NCBI RefSeq assembly: GCF_904846185.1
Contig: NZ_CAJGZQ010000006.1
Location: 116,007-180,006, forward strand
Direction of reading: 5' to 3'
From: Psychrobacter immobilis
GTDB lineage: Bacteria > Pseudomonadota > Gammaproteobacteria > Pseudomonadales > Moraxellaceae
Length of the DNA stretch: 64,000 nt
Below the pieces are notes generated by a model, which did not search any database, was not told the origin of the DNA, and saw only the letters and a list, made by a program, of their open reading frames with translations. Position numbers and translations under genes: made by a program. Below are positions 56,305 through 64,000 of the stretch, one piece after another (the first letter of the stretch is position 1; every line of letters begins with the position of its first letter).

Positions 56305-56772
56305 ATGAGCCAAGTTTTAGATGATATCGATAAAGCGATTTTAAATTTATTACAAGACGATGCGACCTTGCCATTAAAAACCGTAGCAGAACAAGTGTAT
56401 GTATCTATTGCTACTGCCCAGCGCCGTATTCAAGCATTAATCAGCAATGGCGTCATTACCAAGCAAGTCGCTATCGTTGACCCAAACAAGGTGGGCTACG
56501 GACTTACTGCTGTGGTAATGATAGAGATGGCGCGCTCGAATACCTCGATGCAACATCGGTTTGAGCGCTTGATGAATGCGCAGCCACAGGTGATGAGCTG
56601 TTATGAGGTATCAGGTGATGCGGATTTTATGTTGATGGTCAATGCCAAAAATATGAGTGATTACCATCGATTCACGACTGGTTTGCTCACCTATGAGAAT
56701 AATGTGCGCAACTTTAAAAGCCAATTTGTGATGAACTTTACTAAAAGTGGCACAAAGATTTTGCTCGATTAA
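56305..56772 (+). CDS. Lrp/AsnC family transcriptional regulator
   Basis: Feast/famine regulator, 155 residues. The N-terminal winged HTH has LDDIDKAILNLLQDDATLPLKTVAE, the recognition helix region VYVSIATAQRRIQALISNGVI, and a C-terminal RAM/ligand domain with VSGDADFMLMVNAKNMSDYH. The ATG at 56305 matches the family length; the GTG at 56248 would add 19 residues that do not belong. Divergent from rarD, so it is the likely regulator of that exporter and of itself. The amino-acid effector is not predictable. Confidence 0.9.
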   Translation: MSQVLDDIDKAILNLLQDDATLPLKTVAEQVYVSIATAQRRIQALISNGVITKQVAIVDPNKVGYGLTAVVMIEMARSNTSMQHRFERLMNAQPQVMSCYEVSGDADFMLMVNAKNMSDYHRFTTGLLTYENNVRNFKSQFVMNFTKSGTKILLD

Positions 56773-56914
56773 TTTGGTTATAAAAACTGCTTGGCTGTTT
56801 AATTAAAAGTAGATAAGTCGCGGTCAAACAAGGTACGATATCAACGAAAGTTTGGCAGTAAATAATAGATGCCGCACCAGTAGCCCATCGCCTAGTAGAC
56901 AAGGAAGCCTTACC

Positions 56915-57670
56915 ATGACTAAAAACACCCGTACCATTAGAAAAGAAGAAAGTAATAATCCAGTACTAAAAGCATTAAGCTTTAAAACAGTGATGGCCAG
57001 TGCATCGCTTGCGGCATTGCTCGCCAGCTCTGGCTGTGCAACCAGTTCATTATTAGACAGTGACAATCGAGTCAACACAACGACAACTAAAAGTGTGTTG
57101 TCAGAAGATCAAATTGTGGCTTTTGGTCGCCCTGCACAGGCATTGCCAAAAATGCCCAACGCGACCATGGTGATCGTCGGTGAAAAAAACAGCTATGTGC
57201 TGACCCAAGGTGGGACAGAGATGGTGAATTTACTGACCAATTTGACACCAAAAAATATCCAAGTCGATAATGAGATGAACTTTTATGTGCCCAATAACGA
57301 TGGGTATTTTCAGGGTGAGATGAAGCTGTCTTATGCCAAACTAAAAGATGAATTTAAACGTTCTGACTATCAGTTCTTTTTGCAAAACAACGGCAAAGAA
57401 TGTACCTCAGCCAGTGACCAGCGTATCAATGCTCAGCGCTTTTGCTTTAGCGTTCCTGTCAAAGGTGCTATCTATCCGCAAGTAAGTAACCTCAGCTTAA
57501 TCCAATCCAATTATCGCCCTTTAACTAAGCCTTATACGGTGAGCTTTTATACCCAAAGTCAGCAAAATCAAGTGTCTCGTAGTGGCGCAAATACAGCTCA
57601 GAAGCTGGTTTTATTGCCTTTTGCCTTAGCTTTTGACGTTGTCACTTTCCCATTTCAGTTATTAGAGTAG
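56915..57670 (+). CDS. YidX-like lipoprotein
   Basis: Lipoprotein of 251 residues with signal peptide ending in LLASSGC (Cys about 41). The mature part matches, from memory, the E. coli YidX pattern: VIVGEKNSYVLTQGG, then PKNIQVDNEMNFYV, FQGEMKLSY, a Cys pair around GKECTS and QRFCFSV, and a hydrophobic C-terminus LLPFALAFDVVTFPFQLLE. YidX function is unknown. The ATG at 56915 has AAGGAAG upstream and is preferred over the TTG at 56852. Single gene. Confidence 0.65.
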   Translation: MTKNTRTIRKEESNNPVLKALSFKTVMASASLAALLASSGCATSSLLDSDNRVNTTTTKSVLSEDQIVAFGRPAQALPKMPNATMVIVGEKNSYVLTQGGTEMVNLLTNLTPKNIQVDNEMNFYVPNNDGYFQGEMKLSYAKLKDEFKRSDYQFFLQNNGKECTSASDQRINAQRFCFSVPVKGAIYPQVSNLSLIQSNYRPLTKPYTVSFYTQSQQNQVSRSGANTAQKLVLLPFALAFDVVTFPFQLLE

Positions 57671-57833
57671 CAAATCCTTACTATAAACGATGATTTGAAA
57701 TAAAGATGCGCTTAGTTCCTAGAAGCCTTTTTATTCATAGATTACTTAAACTATCAATAACTTATCGTCAATCCTTTATCATCGTTTATGACATCATGAA
57801 GACAATTCATGTTAAAATGAGCGCTTTTAAATG

Positions 57834-57869
57834 AGCCGTTAATATTTTTAATGAATAACGGCTTTTTTT
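57834..57869 (+). terminator. Terminator upstream of ygiQ-like gene
   Basis: AGCCGTTAAT and its near-complement TAACGGCT form a stem followed by seven T, ending the YidX-like transcript about 30 bases before the next start. Confidence 0.7.
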
Positions 57870-57900
57870 AGTGCCATTTTTCTAATTAACAGGTCCGCTC

Positions 57901-60363
57901 ATGTCTGCCGATACCATCGCCCGCACCGCCTTTAAACAAGGCACCAAACCACTTTACGACTACGACAAACATTGGGCAAGCTGTTACGAACCTGCGCCTT
58001 ATTTGCCAATGAGCCGCAAAGAGATGGACGATTTGGGCTGGGATGCCTGTGATGTCATCATTATTTCAGGCGATGCTTATGTCGATCATCCAAGCTTTGG
58101 TATGGCGATTATCGGTCGTCTACTAGAGTCACAAGGCTTTCGTGTGGGTATCATTGCTCAGCCCGATTGGAAGAGCAAAGATGCGTTTATGGAATTGGGC
58201 AAACCTGTCTATGCTTACGGCGTGACCGCAGGCAACATGGACAGCATGATCAACCGCTATACCGCCGATCGCAAGATTCGTAGCGATGATGCGTACTCGC
58301 CGGGCAACGTGGCAAATAAACGCCCTGACCGCGCCGCTATCGTCTATAGCCAGCGCTGCCGTGAAGCTTATCCTGATGTGCCAATTATCTTAGGCGGTAT
58401 CGAAGGTAGCTTACGCCGTATCGCTCATTATGATTATTGGTCAGACAAAGTGCGCCGTAGTATCTTGCTGGATGCGCGTGCTGATGTCTTACTATATGGT
58501 AATGCTGAACGTGCGATCGTCGATGTGGTACATGGTCTGTCGAAAGGCTATAGCTTCGAGCAAATGAGTAAATTGCGCGGTACGGCTTATTTATTGACTC
58601 CGACTCGTCGTCATTGGCAAGAAGACATGACTGAGGTTGCGAGTAACGATGTCGATACTGTCGGTCGTGTCGATCCAATTATCAACCCTTATGTGATGAC
58701 CGAAGACGTTGATAGCTGTTCAATTGAGCAGAACAAACCATCGGACTCGCCTGTTGGCCAAGCCATGCCTTCATCTATGTCATCGCAATATCAGGGTTTT
58801 GTCGCTGAGCCAGTTGCCAATAAAGTTATCAACGCTGAACAAGTCGATGAAGAGACGCAAGTGGTGCAAATGCGCGGTTTTGATAAGCCAATGACCGCAC
58901 GTAAGCATAAGCTAAAAATGCCACCACGTGAAAAAACCGTCATTCGTCTGCCTGACTATGAGCATGTCAAATCGGACCCTGTGCTTTATGCTCATGCAAG
59001 TCGTATTCTGCATTTAGAGACCAATCCAGGTAACGCCCGTGCGCTCGTGCAACGTCATAGTAGCGGTGCTGGTAACTCGCATACCTCTATCGACGTTTGG
59101 CTCAATCCGCCACCAGTGCCACTCTCGACAGAAGAGATGGATTATGTGTTTGACTTGCCGTATGCACGCCTGCCGCACCCAAGCTATGGCGATGCGCGTA
59201 TCCCTGCTTATGACATGATTAAATTTTCGGTCAATATCATGCGCGGCTGCTTTGGTGGTTGTACTTTTTGTTCTATCACTGAGCACGAAGGACGCATTAT
59301 CCAAAACCGCTCGGAAGAATCTATCCTACGAGAAGTCGAAGCCATTCGTGATACCGCACCTAACTACACTGGCGTTATCTCTGACCTTGGCGGGCCAACA
59401 GCCAATATGTATCGTCTGAGCTGTAAAGACGAGACCATTGAAAAGAATTGCCGTAAGCCGTCTTGTGTCTATCCTGACGTCTGCGAAAACCTAATTACCG
59501 ATCACAGTAATTTGACCAAACTATATCGCAAAGCCCGTGATATCAAAGGTGTGAAAAAGATTCTTATCGCCTCTGGCTTGCGCTATGACTTGGCGGTAAA
59601 AGATCCAGAATACGTCAAAGAATTGGTCAGCCATCATGTCGGTGGTTATCTAAAAATTGCGCCTGAACATTCTGAAGAAAACGTCTTATCGAAAATGATG
59701 AAGCCGGGCATGGGCAGCTATGATAAATTCAAAGCCATGTTTGAGCAGTACAGCCAAGAAGCTGGCAAAGAGCAATATCTGATTCCTTACTTTATCGCCG
59801 CGCATCCGGGCACGAAAGATGAGGATATGATGAACCTTGCGCTGTGGCTAAAAAGCCATGGCTACCGTGCTGACCAAGTACAGGCATTTTATCCAAGCCC
59901 AATGGCGACAGCGACCACCATGTATCACACGCATAAAGATCCGCTACATAAGATCAGCCGTGATGAAGGTGACATGGATATCGTCAAATCTGGTAAGCAG
60001 CGCAAATTACACAAAGCGTTCTTGCGCTATCATGATCCAAAAAACTGGGTACTGCTGCGTAAAGCGCTACAAGATATGGGTCGTGGCGATTTGATTGGTA
60101 AAAATCGTGGCTGCTTAATCCCGCCGTTCAACGCCAGTTTAGAAGGGCGCGATGCGGCACAAGATAGCTATCAATCAGCGCGTAAAAAGAACAGCCGCCT
60201 CGGTAATGACTCGGTGAAGCGTAATAATAATTCGTCAACCAATGGCGCATCCGCTAAAGGCGCTGCGGGTCAAATCACGGTCAGCAAAAATACCAAAAAG
60301 CGCGTGAGCAAAGGCAATTTCCAAACCCAGCATACGGGTCTGCCACCGCGTAAAACCAAGTAG
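57901..60363 (+). CDS. YgiQ family radical SAM protein
   Basis: Radical SAM enzyme of the YgiQ family (UPF0313), 820 residues; the reaction is unknown. The N-terminal YgiQ domain includes [16 protein letters not shown] and [18 protein letters not shown]. The [4Fe-4S] radical SAM motif C450-x3-C454-x2-C457 is in [18 protein letters not shown], and the C-terminal region has [14 protein letters not shown] and [15 protein letters not shown]. Residues about 245-345 are a variable polar insert between the two domains and the tail is Lys/Asn-rich, making it longer than the E. coli protein (739). Single gene with own terminator. Confidence 0.9.
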   Translation: MSADTIARTAFKQGTKPLYDYDKHWASCYEPAPYLPMSRKEMDDLGWDACDVIIISGDAYVDHPSFGMAIIGRLLESQGFRVGIIAQPDWKSKDAFMELGKPVYAYGVTAGNMDSMINRYTADRKIRSDDAYSPGNVANKRPDRAAIVYSQRCREAYPDVPIILGGIEGSLRRIAHYDYWSDKVRRSILLDARADVLLYGNAERAIVDVVHGLSKGYSFEQMSKLRGTAYLLTPTRRHWQEDMTEVASNDVDTVGRVDPIINPYVMTEDVDSCSIEQNKPSDSPVGQAMPSSMSSQYQGFVAEPVANKVINAEQVDEETQVVQMRGFDKPMTARKHKLKMPPREKTVIRLPDYEHVKSDPVLYAHASRILHLETNPGNARALVQRHSSGAGNSHTSIDVWLNPPPVPLSTEEMDYVFDLPYARLPHPSYGDARIPAYDMIKFSVNIMRGCFGGCTFCSITEHEGRIIQNRSEESILREVEAIRDTAPNYTGVISDLGGPTANMYRLSCKDETIEKNCRKPSCVYPDVCENLITDHSNLTKLYRKARDIKGVKKILIASGLRYDLAVKDPEYVKELVSHHVGGYLKIAPEHSEENVLSKMMKPGMGSYDKFKAMFEQYSQEAGKEQYLIPYFIAAHPGTKDEDMMNLALWLKSHGYRADQVQAFYPSPMATATTMYHTHKDPLHKISRDEGDMDIVKSGKQRKLHKAFLRYHDPKNWVLLRKALQDMGRGDLIGKNRGCLIPPFNASLEGRDAAQDSYQSARKKNSRLGNDSVKRNNNSSTNGASAKGAAGQITVSKNTKKRVSKGNFQTQHTGLPPRKTK

Positions 60364-60431
60364 CTAAAGCTCTGTATATCATTGCTAAATGCAGATGCTT
60401 AAATGAGTGACGAACACTTATTTAAGCTCAT

Positions 60432-60475
60432 CAAAAAAGCGTCTATCGTTCAAAAGATCGATAGGCGCTTTTTTC
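60432..60475 (+). terminator. Terminator after ygiQ-like gene
   Basis: AAAAAAGCGTCTATCG pairs with CGATAGGCGCTTTTTT (one G-U) around ten bases. Confidence 0.85.
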
Positions 60476-60699
60476 CTTTGAAGCGGCTTATTTTTAATAA
60501 ATCCATAATCAAAGCTTAAATACCGACCAAAACGCACCAAATGATGCGTTACATTAGTCAGTGATTAAGTAACTTAATGAACACGTAACAAACAATTTCT
60601 AACATTCTTCAAGCGCTGTTTTCGTTACCATATGCGCTATATGCTTAACGCATTATTAAAAATAAATACATTATGATTTTTATATCTTTGGAGAATGCC

Positions 60700-61113
60700 A
60701 TGAACACCCTAACTAAATTTGCTGTTGCCCTACCTACCCTTGCCCTATTAAGTGCTTGTGCAACCACGGCTCCTACTACGCCAAATGCATCAAACACGCC
60801 TGCATCAGAAAGCGTCACCGATGCCGCTTATGATCGTATGGCACCAGCACCTTATACCTGTACTGACGACAGCACCATCATGGCTAAACAATCTATCAAT
60901 AAAAAACAAGTGATGCTCAATGCGACCTTGCCTAAAGTAAAATGGGCTGAGCAACCAATCATCTTAAATGGTGATGTACAAGGTGATACTGCAAGCTACG
61001 TTAATGAGTCAAACCCAGAAGCTGTCTATGCATGGCACATGAAAGGCGACAAAGGTATTTTTGCCATCAAATGGGCAAACGGTAAAGAATATCAAGTAAA
61101 CTGCCAAATCTAA
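60700..61113 (+). CDS. Small lipoprotein of unknown function
   Basis: Unrecognised 137-residue lipoprotein. Signal peptide LTKFAVALPTLALLSAC with lipobox LSAC (Cys at about 20) and a Thr/Ser/Ala/Pro tether. The mature part begins DRMAPAPYTCTDDSTIM and has a later Cys at the end (QVNCQI), a possible disulfide. The pattern (TYxCxDGxxi... short beta-rich, second Cys near the end) is like small MliC/C-type lysozyme inhibitor proteins, but it lacks enough motif for a call. GGAGA before the ATG. Monocistronic with its own terminator. Confidence 0.65.
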   Translation: MNTLTKFAVALPTLALLSACATTAPTTPNASNTPASESVTDAAYDRMAPAPYTCTDDSTIMAKQSINKKQVMLNATLPKVKWAEQPIILNGDVQGDTASYVNESNPEAVYAWHMKGDKGIFAIKWANGKEYQVNCQI

Positions 61114-61161
61114 TTAGCTAGCTATAAACGGTCTGCCAGTTTTAAAAAACTAGCTACTTAT

Positions 61162-61194
61162 AAAAAACAGTCATCATAAGATGGCTGTTTTTTT
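61162..61194 (+). terminator. Terminator after small lipoprotein gene
   Basis: AAAAAACAGTCAT and ATGGCTGTTTTTTT form a stem around CATAAG with a T-tract after. Confidence 0.85.
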
Positions 61195-61379
61195 GCGTTT
61201 TGATTGAGCAATAATGGCGCTGAATACCTGTATAAAAACTGACATTAAAACCCTAGATTTAGGTAAAGCGTTGATTAGAATAAACGGTTTGTTGCTTTTG
61301 TCTAGAGAAGCATCAAGAAACCTGTCAAAATAGCACTGATAAGATATTGTTTATGATTAATAATACTAAGGATACGTCG

Positions 61380-61910
61380 ATGGCTAAGCGCCTAATGAAT
61401 ATGATGATCATCGCTACTGCCAGCATGTGGGCACTGGCAGGCTGCAACAACAATGCTGAAACTGCCGCTCAAGCTTCTGAGCCAGCGGTGGCGACCGCAG
61501 ACTCGTCAACGACAGCCACTAAGACTATCGACTGGGCTGTCATGGATAGCGGTGAAAAGCCCGCTGACCCTGCCAATTATCAATATCCGTTTGCGCTCGA
61601 TAGCCAAAATGTGCGCGACTACGCAGAATATTTCAAGGTAGATAATGCGACGGCTCAGCATAATCTAACGGTAAGCATGGCAAGTAATGAGGCACTATCG
61701 AAAGCCTTGGATCAGCTGAGTGAAAGCTATGTCTCGCATGAGCTAACCGATGGCAATGAGATGAAACTCATCATTCATACTACGCCTGATATCGCTGCCA
61801 GTAGCTATGATTACGTGCTGTCTGATGACTTTGCGAAAGGGTTGGTGTTACCTATTGTGATTGTGCCAGATGGTAAGAAAGGTGATATGAAGGTGCATTC
61901 TAACAACTGA
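61380..61910 (+). CDS. Lipoprotein of unknown function
   Basis: Unrecognised 176-residue lipoprotein. The signal peptide (RLMNMMIIATASMWALAGC) ends in lipobox LAGC; an Ala/Thr/Ser-rich tether precedes a domain beginning IDWAVMDSGEKPADPANYQYPF. No cysteines in the mature domain. AAGGA precedes the ATG at 61380. It is followed by AT-rich DNA and the AlbA_2-NACHT gene, and marks the last gene of normal chromosome composition. Confidence 0.65.
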   Translation: MAKRLMNMMIIATASMWALAGCNNNAETAAQASEPAVATADSSTTATKTIDWAVMDSGEKPADPANYQYPFALDSQNVRDYAEYFKVDNATAQHNLTVSMASNEALSKALDQLSESYVSHELTDGNEMKLIIHTTPDIAASSYDYVLSDDFAKGLVLPIVIVPDGKKGDMKVHSNN

Positions 61911-62021
61911 TGAAGCAAATGTTTGAAGTTTAATAATCATATTGATATTAAATACTATTATAAACAAATGTTATATTAATGATAAGATGCGACATATTTA
62001 CTAAACTTCATGGAAAGCAAA

Positions 62022-63884
62022 ATGCAAGACGATATTGAACTAATTCTAGCGAAAGAAGAGTCGCCCATATTAGAATTTAAAAGGCAGTGGTATTGGGATG
62101 ATAGTACGCCTAGTGAAGATATGGCTGTTAAATGGGGAGAGTTCCTAAAAGATATAATTTCACTTGCCAACGCTTATCATAGTTATGTGGGTCAAAGTAG
62201 ATATCTAATATTTGGATTTTGTGAAAGCGAAAAAAAATCATACAACATAGATTTCTCTAAGATAAAACAACTTAGAAATATCGACAGTTTTAAGAAAGAC
62301 TTAGTTCAAAGACTAGAAAGGTGTACACAGCCAGCATTTATAAATTTTAGTATAAATAAAGTAAAATACAATGATGTTGAACTATTAGTTTTTGGTATAC
62401 CCTCCCCAATGTTTATAACTGAAACAAAAAAAGAATTACAGACTAAAACCAGATCATTGGATGAAGGAGTTGTTTTAGTCAGAAAAGGTCAAAAATCAGA
62501 TGAAATAAGAACTGCTAATATTTCTGAAATAGAAGGATTGAAGTATGAGTTTGAAGAGTATAGAAAAGATTTTTTGAAAAACAGAAGAAATGAAGACGAA
62601 AGCGTAACAACGCCTGAAAGGTCTATAGAAAAAACTATTCAACTATACATAGATAAAAACTCAAGCTTCTCTTTAGCAGAAAATTTTCCAGTTAAAGTAA
62701 AAAAATGGAAAGACAATATTATATATGAAGTGTACAAATTAGTTGATAGGTTCTCAGACTCAAAAGAATTTATTTATCTACATGAAAAGGCAAATCAAGG
62801 GAAAACATTAGGAGAAATAAAGAAAAATAACCTAATATTAGATTTTAGTAGAACTATAATATTAATAGACAAACCTAATATTAAAGACGTGGATAGAAGA
62901 AAAGAAAATATAAGAAAGCTCTTTGGCACTAATCATGTTTTTTTTATCGACGAGTTTGGATATGAACATTTATACAAGGATTGTATCCTTCCATACGAAA
63001 AGTTCAACCTCCCTGTCTATGTTAATGGGCTATATGACAATGATAACAATAGTAACTTAGATCTATCCGCTATCGATAGACTTAAAGAGTGGTTTAATAC
63101 TGAAAGCGAGCCTTTATTTGTTGTAAGTGGTCATGGTGGCATTGGGAAAACCACACTTGCGAAACAGTTTCTGGACTATGTTTATGACGAAGTTAATAGT
63201 TTAGGAATATTATTTATTGATTCTAAAAAGATAATCAGTGAGCTTTCAAGAAACTATAGTCAAGACAACAAAATCAGTGATATTTTCGATTTTTACAATG
63301 CATTAATGGAAGTTGAAATTTTGGAGTGTTCAAAGTTTAGTAAAGATCTTCTAAAGCTATCAATTGATAATGGAAGTCTAGTCATCGTATTAGATGGAAT
63401 AGATGAGGTTATAGCTAAGCTTGGTGATAAATTTGATATAGAAAATTTTATAAACTCAATATTCGAAGAATATTCATCAGGTCTTCACAGAACCAAGATT
63501 TTAATTACATGTAGGGATCATTTTTGGAATGAAGTTGGTAAGAAAATATTACTTCCGGAAATAACTCTAAAAGCTTTTAATAGTGATCTAGCAACAGAGT
63601 TCTTTTCAAAAAAACTAGTTCAAGAAAAGAAAATAAACAAGGCTATGCTGTTAGCTAATAAGTTAGCGATTGAAACAAAAGAAGATGGATGTATTTCTGA
63701 ACAGAAAACTTACATTCCCTTCCTTTTAGATATGATCAGTTATCTCATTGAGTCAGACAATGATGATATAGATATAAACAATAAAATAAATAGTCAGTAT
63801 TTAGATAAAAAGAACCACTTAGATATATTAGTTGCCCAAATATGTACCAGAGAAATTATAAAACTAGATATAGTCAGTCTATAA
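62022..63884 (+). CDS. AlbA_2-NACHT NTPase, probable defence protein, 3' truncated by IS
   Basis: Multi-domain protein, 620 residues as left. Residues about 5-170 resemble an AlbA_2/Schlafen-type nucleic-acid-binding domain (SPILEFKRQWYW, SRYLIFGFCESE, DEGVVLVRKG). A middle region (about 200-360) is unassigned. The NACHT/STAND NTPase has Walker A GHGGIGKTT (about 370-378), Walker B LVIVLDGIDE (about 453-462) and the sensor-like ILITCRDHFW. Bacterial NACHT proteins are antiphage sensors, and a C-terminal sensor array is expected but missing: the frame ends at IS sequence. Composition is much more AT-rich than neighbours, suggesting transfer. ATG at 62022 has GGAAAG before it; 62010 is the alternative start. 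Confidence 0.7.
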   Translation: MQDDIELILAKEESPILEFKRQWYWDDSTPSEDMAVKWGEFLKDIISLANAYHSYVGQSRYLIFGFCESEKKSYNIDFSKIKQLRNIDSFKKDLVQRLERCTQPAFINFSINKVKYNDVELLVFGIPSPMFITETKKELQTKTRSLDEGVVLVRKGQKSDEIRTANISEIEGLKYEFEEYRKDFLKNRRNEDESVTTPERSIEKTIQLYIDKNSSFSLAENFPVKVKKWKDNIIYEVYKLVDRFSDSKEFIYLHEKANQGKTLGEIKKNNLILDFSRTIILIDKPNIKDVDRRKENIRKLFGTNHVFFIDEFGYEHLYKDCILPYEKFNLPVYVNGLYDNDNNSNLDLSAIDRLKEWFNTESEPLFVVSGHGGIGKTTLAKQFLDYVYDEVNSLGILFIDSKKIISELSRNYSQDNKISDIFDFYNALMEVEILECSKFSKDLLKLSIDNGSLVIVLDGIDEVIAKLGDKFDIENFINSIFEEYSSGLHRTKILITCRDHFWNEVGKKILLPEITLKAFNSDLATEFFSKKLVQEKKINKAMLLANKLAIETKEDGCISEQKTYIPFLLDMISYLIESDNDDIDINNKINSQYLDKKNHLDILVAQICTREIIKLDIVSL

Positions 63885-64000
63885 TAAAAGAGATACAGCC
63901 CATATCCTGAAACAGTTTTGGTAAATTATTCTCCATCCACCCTTGGCGTAGAAACTTAGCCTGTGCCCACTTTTTCTCGATAGGGTTTAGATCAGGGCTG
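63874..64000 (-). mobile_element. 3' end of an IS630-type transposase gene (runs off window)
   Basis: On the minus strand an open frame entering at base 64000 ends with TGA at 63874-63876: SPDLNPIEKKWAQAKFLRQG then WMENNLPKLFQDMGCISFIID. The SPDLNPIEKKWA block is the DDE-Glu region of IS630/Tc1-type (DDE_3) transposases. The IS end should lie close to 63860-63875 inside the NACHT-like frame; its inverted repeat cannot be verified because the other end is outside. Confidence 0.8.

Noticed and set aside
58385..58678. A 97-codon minus-strand ORF inside the ygiQ-like gene
   Set aside because: Antisense shadow: low-complexity His/Arg/Tyr-rich translation and no start signals.

Overview
The window reads as the chromosome of a gammaproteobacterium of the Moraxellaceae, most likely Psychrobacter. 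This rests on protein style, the order rnc-era-recO-pdxJ, barA-cysM-rlmD-relA and rpsB-tsf, an OmpA with a TSP3 linker, and moderate GC. I ran no database search, so the genus is an inference.

Layout. 1-6.5 kb: end of a Tas-like aldo/keto reductase, a PlsC acyltransferase, hflX, an lrgA/lrgB-like pair and a secreted lytic transglycosylase. 6.7-8.9 kb: tsf and rpsB with an unusually long spacer and a long rpsB leader. 9.0-13.5 kb, minus strand: a compact signalling operon made of a family-3 solute-binding lipoprotein, a membrane-bound CheA-like Hpt/ATPase kinase, a CheY-like receiver and two CheX-like phosphatases, with no CheW, receptor, CheR or CheB beside it. 13.9-16.3 kb: a Bcr/CflA exporter and a crotonase. 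16.5-28 kb: hybrid kinase barA/gacS facing cysM, a PolB-like exonuclease, rlmD, relA and mutM. 28-33 kb: a small secreted protein, mscL, typA and an OmpA porin. 33.6-41.4 kb: a FimT/GspH-type prepilin with a very long leader, a decayed pdxJ, then recO, era, rnc, a DUF4845 protein, lepB and lepA. 41.7-50.2 kb: a complete group-2 (ABC-dependent) capsule export set kpsM-T-E-D-C-S without serotype-specific sugar genes. 50.5-54 kb: tRNA-Met(CAT), RNase P RNA, bioD, bioA, an Alvin-type ferredoxin and coaD. 54.4-61.9 kb: smpB, rarD facing an Lrp/AsnC regulator, a YidX-like lipoprotein, a YgiQ radical-SAM protein and two small lipoproteins. 62-64 kb: an AT-rich AlbA_2-NACHT NTPase, likely an anti-phage gene, cut off by an IS630-type transposase that runs off the window.

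How parts work together. Most genes are housekeeping: translation and ribosome GTPases, stringent response, cofactors and DNA repair. The accessory layer comprises the capsule export block, the chemosensory-like operon and the defence/IS junction at the right edge. The two most promising leads are the stand-alone chemosensory-like operon at 9.0-13.5 kb and the IS-truncated AlbA_2-NACHT gene. The clearest lesion is pdxJ, which carries a large internal deletion, a frameshift and two stops.
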